Part shown: positions 17,450-25,785 of the stretch, piece by piece
Layout of the letters: each line of letters opens with the position of its first letter
Numbering within the stretch: position 1 is the stretch's first letter
Origin: Lachnoclostridium sp. UBA1308
GTDB lineage: Bacteria; Bacillota; Clostridia; Lachnospirales; Lachnospiraceae
Length of the DNA: 48,455 nucleotides
NCBI GenBank assembly: GCA_002307215.1
Contig: DBTU01000019.1
Location: 252,531-300,985, forward strand
Reading direction: 5' to 3'
Position numbers and translations under genes: made by a program
The notes under the pieces: model-generated
Database searches by the model: none
Told to the model about the DNA's origin: nothing
What the model saw: only the letters and a program-made list of their open reading frames with translations

Positions 17450-18381
17450 TTTACACCTCCAGCTATTCTTATTCTGGGATCAATAATGCCATATAAAAGA
17501 TCAACTAATAACATAATTCCTATGTACATTACACTGTAAACGAAGGCAATGGAGATTATAACGTTATAATCATTAACCTGAATTGCTGTAATAAACAGGT
17601 TTCCAATTCCGGGAATGGAGAAAATGTTCTCAATCACTGTGCTTCCTAACATCATTCCCACAATCATTGGCGCTACTACCGTCAAGATTGGAATTAGTGC
17701 ATTACGAAGTGCATGTTTTAGAATAATGGCCCACTTCTCGACTCCCTTGGACTGAGCAAGAATAATATATTCTGATTGAAGAACCTCAACCATCTCATTT
17801 CTGGAAAACCTCGCTATGTTTGCAATTGGAAGCATGGATAAAGCAACGCTTGGTAGGATTGTGGATTGAAATCCTTCTTTTTCTGAATATAAAATGGGGA
17901 ACAAATGCAATTTATACCCCAAGAAGTACATTAATCCCAGACCAAATACATAGGAGGGAATGCTAGCACCTAACATGGATAGGAAAGAGGTAATGGGGTC
18001 AATTATGGTGTTATGCCATATAGCCGCAATAATTCCAAGAAACAATCCAAAGAAGACTCCTATTGCCATAGCCTGTAATCCAATCTTTATGCTAATGCGA
18101 AAGCGTGTTTTTAACATTTCAGAGATTGCCATGTTTTTTTGAATTACATAAGAATCACCAAAATCTCCCTTGAAAAGGTTTACAATATAGTTCTTGAATC
18201 TAATACAGGTGGGCTGATTCAATCCGTATTTTTGATTTAATACGGCTCTTTGATCATCTGAAAGCTTTTCATCGTTAAAAGGTGAACCAGGCATGTACTC
18301 TAATAATGCAAATAAAATAAATACAATTATTATTAATGTAATGACCGCCATTACCAAACGTTGTGTTATATATTTCACCAT
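17446..18381 (-). CDS. oppB: OppB-type oligopeptide ABC transporter permease
   Basis: A 311-residue permease with the OppB start MVKYITQRLVMAVITL, the LLEYMPGSPF segment, and the EAA loop (AQSKGVEKWAIILKHALRNA). The start chosen is the ATG preceded by AAAGGAGTATTGTGAC; an upstream in-frame ATG only 12 codons earlier abuts the leader terminator and has no RBS. It is the first gene of oppBCFDA-dipeptidase. Transcription must pass the terminator at 18427-18486, so the operon is probably attenuated. Confidence 0.92.
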   Translation of the reverse strand: MVKYITQRLVMAVITLIIIVFILFALLEYMPGSPFNDEKLSDDQRAVLNQKYGLNQPTCIRFKNYIVNLFKGDFGDSYVIQKNMAISEMLKTRFRISIKIGLQAMAIGVFFGLFLGIIAAIWHNTIIDPITSFLSMLGASIPSYVFGLGLMYFLGYKLHLFPILYSEKEGFQSTILPSVALSMLPIANIARFSRNEMVEVLQSEYIILAQSKGVEKWAIILKHALRNALIPILTVVAPMIVGMMLGSTVIENIFSIPGIGNLFITAIQVNDYNVIISIAFVYSVMYIGIMLLVDLLYGIIDPRIRIAGGVK

Positions 18382-18426
18382 GTCACAATACTCCTTTACC
18401 AAGGTACCCAGCTTCATTAGATAAAC

Positions 18427-18486
18427 AAAAAAAGGCCTAGAATATTCGTAATGAATTTTCCAAACCTCAAGTTGTCTAGTCAGTTA
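18427..18486 (-). terminator. Leader terminator with conserved ACTAGACAACT motif (opp operon)
   Basis: On the minus strand ACTGACTAGACAACTTGAGG leads into a terminator stem (AGGTTTGGAAAATTC, loop, GAATATTCTAGGCCT) and seven T. It lies about 50 nt upstream of the oppB start and downstream of its promoter. Motif and layout match 9626-9690 and 37971-38036. Confidence 0.75.
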
Positions 18487-18514
18487 TGTTAAAAATAATA
18501 TATTATTCATTTAT

Positions 18515-18531
18515 ACATATTATACATATTG
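18515..18531. promoter_or_regulatory. Operator-like word shared with nifH promoter P2
   Basis: ACATATTATACATATTG, the exact inverse of 9761-9777, containing a direct ACATATT repeat 9 bp apart. It lies 20-36 bp downstream of the opp -10, where a bound repressor would block elongation or initiation. Confidence 0.45.
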
Positions 18532-18550
18532 TTTTAATATGTTTCGCTTT

Positions 18551-18579
18551 AGTATAATCAGCTTGATTTAATTTGTCAA
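18551..18579 (-). promoter_or_regulatory. Promoter of the opp operon
   Basis: Minus-strand TTGACA (18574-18579), 17-bp spacer, TATACT (18551-18556). It is consensus-like and located about 170 bp upstream of oppB. Confidence 0.75.
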
Positions 18580-18613
18580 TAGTGAATTTACAATGTTGAC
18601 AATTAATACAGCT

Positions 18614-19807
18614 CTATAACCCAATTACTTTCAGCGCTTGCTTTAAATCCTCAATTATATCATTCGCATCCTCGATACCAACACTTAACCGAAAAAACCC
18701 GCCATGGAATTCTTCGGGATACAGATACTGCCGTTCATCATTCTCACCAAGGAAAACAATCAGGCTTTCATCATGCCCCAGTGACACGGCTGAGGTGATA
18801 ACGCGTAATGCAGCCACAAAGCGGTTGTGTGTGCCGTGATCGGCATTGAGGCCAAAAGCCAATACACCGCCGAACCCATTGATCATCTGCCGTTTTGCAA
18901 TTTCATGTCCTTTGTGTTTTTCAAGTCCAGGGTATGAAACAAACCGCACGCCCTTCTGACTTTCCAGATAACGCGCAACTGCAAGCGCATTATTGTTGTG
19001 TTCTCTCATTCTTAATGGTAAAGTGACAGCTCCTCGCATAATCAGCCAAGCATTGAAAGGGCTGATTGCTCCGCCAAGATTTACCATGGAATCTGTACGT
19101 ATTCGGTCAATCAGGCTCTTGGCTCCGATTACCGCACCGCCCATTGCATCGCCGTGTCCATTGATATATTTTGTCAAACTTTCTACCGTAAGATCCGCTC
19201 CTAGCTCTATAGGACGTTGTGTATACGGCGAAGCAAACGTATTGTCAACAGAAAGTAATACTCCATTTTCATGTGCAAGTTGCGCTATGGCGGCGATATC
19301 GCTGATTTGCGTGGTTGGATTTCCCGGTGTTTCTATATGAATAAGTTTTGTGTTAGGTTTTATAGCGGCACGAACGGCGTCTATATTAGAAGTGTCTACA
19401 ATTGTTGTCTCAATACCATATTTACCAGGTAATAATTCATTGAGCAGCCGATAAACAGCAACATAGGTAATATTGGAAAACACCACATGGTCTCCTGATT
19501 TTAGTAGTGCAAAAAATATTCCCGATAAAGCGGCTACTCCACTTGCAAGTACAACACAATCCTCTCCCCCCTCCAGTGACTTCAACTTTTCTTGTAAATA
19601 GTTTTGGTTAGCCCCACCATTACGGGTATATAGAGGCTTTCCTCCGGCACTACTCCAGTTCATATCCGTTGGATCCTCCGGTAACTCATAGCTGTTAGCC
19701 ATTGTGATTGGTCGGCGTATCGCACCGGTTTCGCCATCGACGTCGTTACCGACATGAACGGCTCTCGTCTGAAAACCGAATTCTTCATAATATTTACGTT
19801 TGCTCAT
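18614..19807 (-). CDS. Trans-sulfuration family PLP enzyme (cystathionine gamma-synthase / methionine gamma-lyase type)
   Basis: A 397-residue Cys/Met metabolism PLP enzyme, fold type I. Landmarks: GFQTRAVHVGND, PLYTRNGGANQNYLQ, the LASGVAALSGI helix, ETPGNPTTQISDI, VDNTFASPYTQRPIELGADL, and the Schiff-base lysine in SLTKYINGHGDAMGG. Family members include O-acetylhomoserine sulfhydrylase, cystathionine gamma-synthase and methionine gamma-lyase, and sequence alone does not separate them. The start is the ATG after AAAGGAGATAAAC; the longer frame runs into the leader. It has its own promoter (20025-20053) and an 18-bp palindrome next to the RBS. Placed among sulfur uptake genes, capture of sulfide/methanethiol or its release are both plausible. 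Confidence 0.85.
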   Translation of the reverse strand: MSKRKYYEEFGFQTRAVHVGNDVDGETGAIRRPITMANSYELPEDPTDMNWSSAGGKPLYTRNGGANQNYLQEKLKSLEGGEDCVVLASGVAALSGIFFALLKSGDHVVFSNITYVAVYRLLNELLPGKYGIETTIVDTSNIDAVRAAIKPNTKLIHIETPGNPTTQISDIAAIAQLAHENGVLLSVDNTFASPYTQRPIELGADLTVESLTKYINGHGDAMGGAVIGAKSLIDRIRTDSMVNLGGAISPFNAWLIMRGAVTLPLRMREHNNNALAVARYLESQKGVRFVSYPGLEKHKGHEIAKRQMINGFGGVLAFGLNADHGTHNRFVAALRVITSAVSLGHDESLIVFLGENDERQYLYPEEFHGGFFRLSVGIEDANDIIEDLKQALKVIGL

Positions 19808-19838
19808 GTTTATCTCCTTTGTTATCTGCATATTCTTA

Positions 19839-19856
19839 TTATACATATATGTATAA
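19839..19856. promoter_or_regulatory. Perfect 18-bp palindrome before the trans-sulfuration gene
   Basis: TTATACATATATGTATAA, a perfect palindrome 32 bp upstream of the start codon. It uses the same ATACATAT half-word as the opp operator-like site. Probable repressor site in the leader. Confidence 0.5.
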
Positions 19857-20024
19857 TTTTGTATTAAAATATACATCAGATCTCTGTTGATACTAATACC
19901 TAGCAAAGGTGTGTTGTTGTCAACCATTTTCGTCGAGAGATTTAATCAGGAGACGATTCCCCCTTGCTAAAGTTGCCAATGGACTTTCTTCTTTCATATA
20001 ATATACTATACTTATATGTTATAT

Positions 20025-20053
20025 ATGATATATTTATTTGCGAATCTTGTCAA
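20025..20053 (-). promoter_or_regulatory. Promoter of the 18614-19807 gene
   Basis: Minus-strand TTGACA (20048-20053), 17-bp spacer, TATCAT (20025-20030). The -10 overlaps the word TATATGTTATATATG shared with the nifH promoter region. The ~210-nt leader that follows holds partly complementary TAGCAAGG and CCTTTGCTA segments. Confidence 0.65.
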
Positions 20054-20169
20054 GCAATCTTCTCATATTTATTTATGAAAGAATGTCATGAAATAAAAAT
20101 AATTATATATAATCACGTAAAGATACAGCCATAATTGAAATTTATTTAATTTAAGTAGCAATACTAAAG

Positions 20170-20204
20170 AAGACCCCAGATTTCACACTGAAACCTAGGA
20201 GCCT
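20170..20204. terminator. Hairpin, probable terminator after the broken VOC gene
   Basis: AGACCCCAGATTTCA pairs with TGAAACCTAGGAGCCTT around a short loop, with some G-T pairs. It follows the VOC pseudogene stop on the minus strand. The T-tract is poor (CTTCTTTAG). Confidence 0.4.
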
Positions 20205-20221
20205 TGATTATTTATGTTATT

Positions 20222-20586
20222 TTAATTCTTACCATAATTATGCTCAACATATTCAACAATCGTTCCGTCTGCATGCTTCACCGTCATATTTGCACCAGTA
20301 GGCACTCTTTTATATCTTTTATTATTATAGCCTCGTGCTCCAATAAAAAATCCCGGTATTCAATTATTGAATCTACTAAAAATGTTACTTTTGTATCACG
20401 AAAAGGTACTAAGGCTTTTTCAGGGCCGGAGATAATTAAGATGTTTTCGATCTGGGCCAATTCTAAGCCTACTTCTAGATAGCTAAATCTTAGCTCGCAT
20501 TTTTTTCCGTATAATTTTTCGTAGAAATCAATTGTGCTCTCTATGTCTTTTGCATGAATTCTGATTAAAGCCTGCTTTATCACCAT
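20222..20586 (-). pseudogene. VOC/glyoxalase-fold protein, frameshifted
   Basis: The first ~95 codons read as a VOC-family protein (IKQALIRIHAKDIESTIDFY, then VPFRDTKVTFLVDSI). The frame then turns to a short nonsense tail, while the adjacent frame continues with RVPTGANMTVKHADGTIVEY and ends at 20222. A single indel near 20318 explains this. The intact protein would be about 121 residues. Metal ligands and substrate cannot be assigned. Confidence 0.75.
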
Positions 20587-20627
20587 TTTTTTACTCCTAT
20601 TTTAATTACAAAAATATCACACACATA

Positions 20628-20949
20628 TTACCCTTTAATTCCGCCTATCAAGACACCTTTTACAAAGTATTTCTGCAAAAACGGATATATCAACAGAACC
20701 GGGATTGTGGATACCATAACCGCAGTATATTTTACTGTTTTACTCACATCGAGTAATTCATCGAAGGGTGTACCTCCAAGTGTCTGATTAACGGAATCGT
20801 TGATCAGCATCTCACGTAACACCAACTGCAATGGGAATAATTCCTGCTTCGTCAGGAAAATGGCTGGAGTGAATCAGGAATTCCAGATATCGACAGCCGA
20901 ATACATCATAATAACCGCGATAACCGGCTTGATAACGGAACAACAATAA
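20628..20949 (-). pseudogene. C-terminal fragment of a sugar-type ABC permease
   Basis: The ending YPFLQKYFVKGVLIGGIKG, preceded by KPVIAVIMMYSAVDIWNSWF in another frame, is the C-terminal half of a MalG/LplC-type carbohydrate permease. The N-terminal half is missing and at least one frame change is present. It is fused in line to a binding-protein fragment, as expected from the collapse of a sugar importer operon. Confidence 0.75.
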
Positions 20950-21158
20950 TGTGTACGATTTTCCTTCTGTTCCGTAGTTGTAGAGCAGGTCACCTGCTTT
21001 GCTGTAGGCATAATCCAATACCTGTGCGGCAAGCTTTGGATTTTTAGCATCCTTGGATATTGCGGCAGAAGCATTAGCACCGTATGACCAAGCCTCCTGA
21101 CCGAATTTAGGTGTCTCCCCTTGATTAAGTACAGGATAAGGGGCTCCGATGAGATCCT
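20950..21158 (-). pseudogene. C-terminal fragment of an LplA-type extracellular solute-binding protein
   Basis: About 70 codons (APYPVLNQGETPKFGQEAWS, then ANASAAISKDAKNPKLAAQV and LLYNYGTEGKSY) match the C-terminal region of the large lipoprotein binding proteins that pair with LplBC permeases. Both ends are missing. It is joined in frame to an FrhB fragment upstream, which makes a chimeric reading frame with no biological sense. Confidence 0.75.
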
Positions 21159-21660
21159 GACGAATAACATCACTTACAGAAAGATCGCTTAATTCACACA
21201 GCAAATCGTTACAGGTCAGGCAGCGGTTGCTATCCATGAACAATATGCCTCCAAAACCTATCATTTTTTGTGCATCTGCATTCACGGTTCTACCATCTTT
21301 GCATGTTATCCAATAATTACCCGGATATAGCCCTTGTCGATGAACAAGTACTTCTACTTCATTTTCCTGTACTCCGGCTTCCTCCATGACAGTACGGGCT
21401 GCCTTATAACTTGGGGCAGCGCCCGCAAAACAATCCAATGGTGAACGTAATTTGCTCATTTAATTGCGGGTACACATCCTGTCCCTTTCGGATGCCCTGT
21501 ATTTGACACGGCAATTCACCAAACAGCTGAACATTGAAATGGTTACTGTCCACACTGTGCCCAGGACAAACCTTATAGCAAATTCCTGAACACCTTTGGC
21601 ATTTCTTTGTATTGATTGTTCGAAAGCAGTAATCTCCATCCGCATTACGTATTCCTATTT
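21159..21660 (-). pseudogene. FrhB-family (F420 hydrogenase beta-like) fragment
   Basis: The piece near 21560-21640 encodes a ferredoxin-like CQRCSGICYKVCP in one frame. A second piece has APSYKAARTVMEEAG, then RCLTCNDLLCELSDLSVSD, the C-terminal FrhB/FdhB iron-sulfur region. Between them are frameshifts and a deletion. Intact relatives are polysaccharide-associated or electron-transfer proteins. This copy cannot be functional. Confidence 0.7.
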
Positions 21661-21664
21661 TTAA

Positions 21665-22627
21665 CTAAAACCAATATCTGCTCTTTTCATCCGGAATATC
21701 CTTAAATAGGACGGTTGAAAGATATCTTTCTCCTGTATCTGGAAGAATAGCCACAATTACTTTACCTCGATTTTCTTCACGTCTAGCTAATTGTGCCGCT
21801 GCAAATGCTGCTGCTCCGGAAGAGATACCAACCAGTAAGCCTTCTACCCGTGCAAGCGTTCGCGACGTTTCTATCGCTTCATCATTCTTGACCTTAAATA
21901 TCTCATCTACAATATCCAGCCTCAATACTTTGGGTACAAATCCGGCTCCAATCCCCTGTATCAGATGTGGTCCCGGTGTTCCTCCTGATAAAACAGGGGA
22001 AGAGGCAGGTTCAACTGCAACAAGCTTAATCTGCGGATTTCTTTTCTTCAAGGCTTCACCGGCACCGGTAAGAGTTCCTCCGGTTCCTACTCCTGCCACT
22101 AAAATATCCACTCTACCTTCTGTATCTCTCCATATTTCTTCTCCCGTAGTTTCTCTATGTATCGCAGGGTTAGCCGGATTTTCAAATTGCTGGAGAATCA
22201 CTCCCCCCGGTATTTGAAGCTGTAATTCTTCAGCTTTACGTACTGCTCCCTTCATACCATCACCTCCGGGTGTCAGGACAAGTTCTGCTCCCAGTGCTCT
22301 AAGTAATGCTCTCCGTTCGATACTCATGGTTTCCGGCATTGTTAAAACTATTTTATATCCTTTTGCTGCAGCCACAAAAGCAAGACCAATGCCTGTATTC
22401 CCACTGGTCGCCTCAATGATTACAGAATCCTTGTTTAATACACCGGAGTTTTCTGCATTTGTTACCATTGCAAATGCAATTCTGTCCTTGACGCTGCCTA
22501 AAGGGTTAAAATATTCCAGTTTAAAAAGCAACTCGGCTTCTACTTTTGCAAGCCTAGAAAAAGAATTCGGACGCAATAAAGGTGTATCTCCAATCAGTTC
22601 AGTCAAATTATCTACTATTTTAGACAT
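21665..22627 (-). CDS. cysK: Cysteine synthase (O-acetylserine sulfhydrylase)
   Basis: A 320-residue fold type II PLP enzyme. It makes cysteine from O-acetylserine and sulfide. The PLP lysine lies in NPLGSVKDRIAF, the substrate loop is TSGNTG, the phosphate-binding glycine loop is GVGTGGTLTG, and the C terminus has SSGAAAFAAAQLA and ILPDTGERYLST. GGAGGTTAAT precedes the ATG. It is the last gene of the series containing D2K2, 163 bp downstream of D2, so sulfide freed by upstream enzymes could be fixed here. A second, more divergent copy is at 30660-31643. Confidence 0.92.
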   Translation of the reverse strand: MSKIVDNLTELIGDTPLLRPNSFSRLAKVEAELLFKLEYFNPLGSVKDRIAFAMVTNAENSGVLNKDSVIIEATSGNTGIGLAFVAAAKGYKIVLTMPETMSIERRALLRALGAELVLTPGGDGMKGAVRKAEELQLQIPGGVILQQFENPANPAIHRETTGEEIWRDTEGRVDILVAGVGTGGTLTGAGEALKKRNPQIKLVAVEPASSPVLSGGTPGPHLIQGIGAGFVPKVLRLDIVDEIFKVKNDEAIETSRTLARVEGLLVGISSGAAAFAAAQLARREENRGKVIVAILPDTGERYLSTVLFKDIPDEKSRYWF

Positions 22628-22730
22628 ATTAACCTCCATCTACGGACTTAGGTCTTATAGACACAATAAGTACGTTTATTAATAGATTGCGACTATTCAG
22701 TCACTGCGGTTCTTTCGAACCGATGCACAC

Positions 22731-22756
22731 AAAATATGTTGAAAAGCACATATTTT
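22731..22756. other. Stem-loop between D2 and cysK
   Basis: AAAATATGT and ACATATTTT form a perfect 9-bp stem with an 8-nt loop 34 bp after the D2 stop. There is no following T-tract, so an RNA-processing or stability hairpin is more likely than a terminator. Confidence 0.4.
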
Positions 22757-22789
22757 GGCGCTGAATTTTCTTTTCGAATCATAATGATG

Positions 22790-24322
22790 TTATACCGTCT
22801 CCATATCATTGATATTGCTGTATGGATCAGTTTCGAACCAATCAGCGCGAAACGGTAACGCAACATTTTGCGATATTTTATGGACAAAGCTAGTGTTTTT
22901 AAGGATTTTAACAGCCTTCCTGGCTAATTCGTAGGCACCGGAATATCCCATATAGTTAAATGCCATACCAAATAACGGCATATTGGGTATCCCCAGCTTC
23001 GTTACCCATGCATTTGCACCTATATGACCAATATATAAATCCGGCCTGTAGCGATTCAAAAGATTAAGTTCTTCGGAAGGTTGACCAGGCGCAACATGCA
23101 CCACAGTATCCTCATTTTCAAACTCTTCCAGATAAGGAAATGCAAATCGGTCAAAATTATGTGGCTTCAGACCAATGACATCCATTCCCAAATCACGGAA
23201 GAATACCCCTGTTGTAAAAATACGGGTCTCTCCACCTCCGACATATAATGTTTTTCCGTTTAAAATTTCTTTAAAGGACTCCAGTGCTTCATTCAACTGT
23301 TCCGTTTCGAACTTGATAAGTTTCTCTGCTTCCTTCTCCAGATGAAAATATTCTGCTATATCCCAGATCCATTGATTTGTACTTTGGATCCCTATGGGCA
23401 GAGCATTCAATACATACTCTGTTCCGAAGCGTTCTTTGAGATGTCCAAGTAGGTAGTCATCATGGGTAGCGCAGATACTCACATTTAAGGCTACATCACC
23501 GATTTTCGACAAATCCTCCACACTCGAATTCAAAGGAACAACTTTGGGTATTAGCCCCAGGGCCTGAACAAGTCTGGAAAGCTCCGCTTCATCACCTCTG
23601 CTGTTCGATCCAACATTAAAAATATTTACAGTTCTGCTGATCTGATATCTCTCGAATGCATCTTTCCCTTCGTCGGGAATTGCTCTTTCATAACGGGGTA
23701 TGGGGTCAACCAGCTTCTTCAATACTCCATGGTAGGCCGAGTCATAGCCACTTGCAACGAACTTACTCTTAAAGCCTTCACAATGAATCGGAACAACCTT
23801 AGCAGACAACTTTTTATCCAAATCATCAATTAAGGTGTCGATATCATCACCGATGATTCCGGGAACGCAACCATTTGCAATTATAATTGCATCCGGACGA
23901 TATTCCTTCTCCGCATATAATATTGCATTTTTTAGTTTATCAATGCCTCCTGATATTACATCCATTTCATCCAGATTGGTATGTATATATATGAATTCTT
24001 CTTCAGCGATCCCTCTGGATGCTCTCTGTTGTCTCCGCATTCCGCCGGAACCAACAAAGGTTGACGCACATCCAAGAGGTGAATGAATAACTATCACCAC
24101 ATTGGAGAAACTGCTGAGGATACCCAGGGCTAGCATCAACTGGCAGCCACCGGCCTGTGCAAATTTTCTACTGGCATTCTTTGCACAACCGCTACCCATA
24201 TTCTCTTTTAATGCCTTACAGGAACCGCAAAATGCATAACATACACCAATGCGTTCTTCTCTTGTTGGTGCCGCGCTGGCACCCAAATATGTATAGGTTA
24301 ATCCTTCCGTTAAATTTGCCAT
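22790..24322 (-). CDS. NifD-like (alpha) component 1 subunit, D2, with Cys-rich N terminus
   Basis: A 510-residue component 1 alpha subunit. P-cluster ligands Cys60 (AGGCQLML), Cys85 (HSPLGC) and Cys152 (ANGCVPGIIGDDI) sit almost at Azotobacter NifD numbering. Cys284 (ICATHDDYLLG) aligns with the cofactor cysteine; His287 is close by. The NifD His442 region reads GIPNMPLFGMAFNYMGYSGA with no histidine. Unusual is an N-terminal CX3CX2CX10C (Cys28, 32, 35, 46), which could hold an additional 4Fe-4S cluster. It follows K2, the reverse of the D1-K1 order. AAAGGAGATAGT precedes ATG. It could be a second reductase or a NifEN-like scaffold; six retained P-cluster-type cysteines in D2K2 favour a catalytic role. 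Confidence 0.9.
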   Translation of the reverse strand: MANLTEGLTYTYLGASAAPTREERIGVCYAFCGSCKALKENMGSGCAKNASRKFAQAGGCQLMLALGILSSFSNVVIVIHSPLGCASTFVGSGGMRRQQRASRGIAEEEFIYIHTNLDEMDVISGGIDKLKNAILYAEKEYRPDAIIIANGCVPGIIGDDIDTLIDDLDKKLSAKVVPIHCEGFKSKFVASGYDSAYHGVLKKLVDPIPRYERAIPDEGKDAFERYQISRTVNIFNVGSNSRGDEAELSRLVQALGLIPKVVPLNSSVEDLSKIGDVALNVSICATHDDYLLGHLKERFGTEYVLNALPIGIQSTNQWIWDIAEYFHLEKEAEKLIKFETEQLNEALESFKEILNGKTLYVGGGETRIFTTGVFFRDLGMDVIGLKPHNFDRFAFPYLEEFENEDTVVHVAPGQPSEELNLLNRYRPDLYIGHIGANAWVTKLGIPNMPLFGMAFNYMGYSGAYELARKAVKILKNTSFVHKISQNVALPFRADWFETDPYSNINDMETV

Positions 24323-24427
24323 ACTATCTCCTTTACCGTTGACTTCAATATATCAAATATACCGGCTAACAACGTTCCACTTTTTTAGTAAGCGGCTTGC
24401 CCGAATTAATTTAAGCGTGCGTATCAA

Positions 24428-25765
24428 TTATCTTCCTGCTACAAGTACAGACAGCAAATCTTCCACCAAAGAAGTAGCCCCGTTAAAACCGGCGTAGCCT
24501 TTTGCCAATACAACCCGATTTGTTACCGGAAAAGCAACCGAAAGAAACGCTGCACCTAATTTTTGTGCTAATGTAACTTCTAAAGAGCTTCCGATAATAT
24601 AAGTGGGATTCAGACCATCATAGTACTTATCATTACTGTTTCTTCTCCAGCTATCCTGTATATGTTTCTTTAGTTGCCCTGTATGAGCCTCAAAAATAAC
24701 TTTAGGCTTTGTTTCAGATTCAATTTGCTCAAATTTATCCAAATATTTTTTCTGCTCTTCATCTTCAAACAAATCATTGATTACTACCAGATGAGGAATC
24801 CATCCGAAGTCATCCGCTATAAAACGGGTCAATGGAAAAGCATAGTTACTGTCTGCCGATATAATAGCATATCTTTGCAAATCCAAATCACTATAGATAT
24901 CAAGAATTCGTTCAATGAAACTGTAATAGATTACTTTTTCTGCTGCTATTACTGCCTCTGTTAATGCTTTCTCTACCTTGAGCAACTCTCCGACCCTCCT
25001 CAAGAAATTCTCCGAGTCGGTTGGCCCTATGGGAAGATCAGTTGTAATATAAGGAATCCCATGGACTTCTTCAAAAACCTTTGCAGTATCAACTCCATAA
25101 TTATCGGAGAGCACAATTGTCAATGCGGCATCGCCGTAATTTCTTATCATCTCTACGGTTTCACCATTACCAAAAAACGTGTTGGCCTTAATTCCGATCA
25201 AAGCCAATAAACGCTTTATTTCTGTTAAATTACCTCGGAAAAATACATCATGCCCCGGAACAACACCCAGAATATTAACTGTTTTTGCATCCTTCGTTTC
25301 TACTTTATTAATTAACTTCTCAGCTATGGTCGACAACACTACTTCATATCCTTTAAAAGTATTACCGATAAATCCCGGAGTATTTGCAGCAAGAACATCT
25401 CCTCTGTCACTGAATTGGTTAGCCACACCAATAACATTATCACCGATAATTTCAACCTGGCACCCGGATACAACAAAGTAAAGATCTGCATTAATAATAT
25501 TGATCGTATTTTCTATCTGTTCCTCAAGTCGGCTATCTCCACCAAATACAATGTTTTTTTCCGAAACATTTGAAGTTGGAATCATATTTCCACCGCAATA
25601 ACCGGAACCCTTATAACCGCCTGCCATGTTATAGGTTCCTGCCAACATACCTGCACAACCACCGGAAGCATGCACAATAGGAACTGCTCGATTAATTGCT
25701 GTAATCGTTGTAATTGCTCCGCCCAAAGCACAGGTAAATTTCGAGCGTTCAATAAAATCACTCAC
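24428..25765 (-). CDS. NifK-like (beta) component 1 subunit, K2
   Basis: A 445-residue beta subunit. P-cluster-type cysteines are Cys12 (SKFTCALGG), Cys37 (ASGGCAGML) and Cys102 (VSGCQVEIIGDN). The region YKGSGYCGGNMIPTSNVSEK adds one more cysteine (Cys57), also present at this place in K1. The start codon is GTG with GGGAGGAGCC upstream. It directly follows the PLP-flavin fusion gene (20 bp) and precedes D2. Its electrons must come from a NifH encoded elsewhere; the only one in the window is at 8653-9531. Confidence 0.9.
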   Translation of the reverse strand: MSDFIERSKFTCALGGAITTITAINRAVPIVHASGGCAGMLAGTYNMAGGYKGSGYCGGNMIPTSNVSEKNIVFGGDSRLEEQIENTINIINADLYFVVSGCQVEIIGDNVIGVANQFSDRGDVLAANTPGFIGNTFKGYEVVLSTIAEKLINKVETKDAKTVNILGVVPGHDVFFRGNLTEIKRLLALIGIKANTFFGNGETVEMIRNYGDAALTIVLSDNYGVDTAKVFEEVHGIPYITTDLPIGPTDSENFLRRVGELLKVEKALTEAVIAAEKVIYYSFIERILDIYSDLDLQRYAIISADSNYAFPLTRFIADDFGWIPHLVVINDLFEDEEQKKYLDKFEQIESETKPKVIFEAHTGQLKKHIQDSWRRNSNDKYYDGLNPTYIIGSSLEVTLAQKLGAAFLSVAFPVTNRVVLAKGYAGFNGATSLVEDLLSVLVAGR

Positions 25766-25785
25766 AACAAGGCTCCTCCCTTATA

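Noticed and set aside
20812..21459. 215-codon open frame read as one gene
   Set aside because: It joins an FrhB fragment to a binding-protein fragment and then to out-of-frame permease sequence. It is a chimera of pseudogenes, not a new fusion protein.
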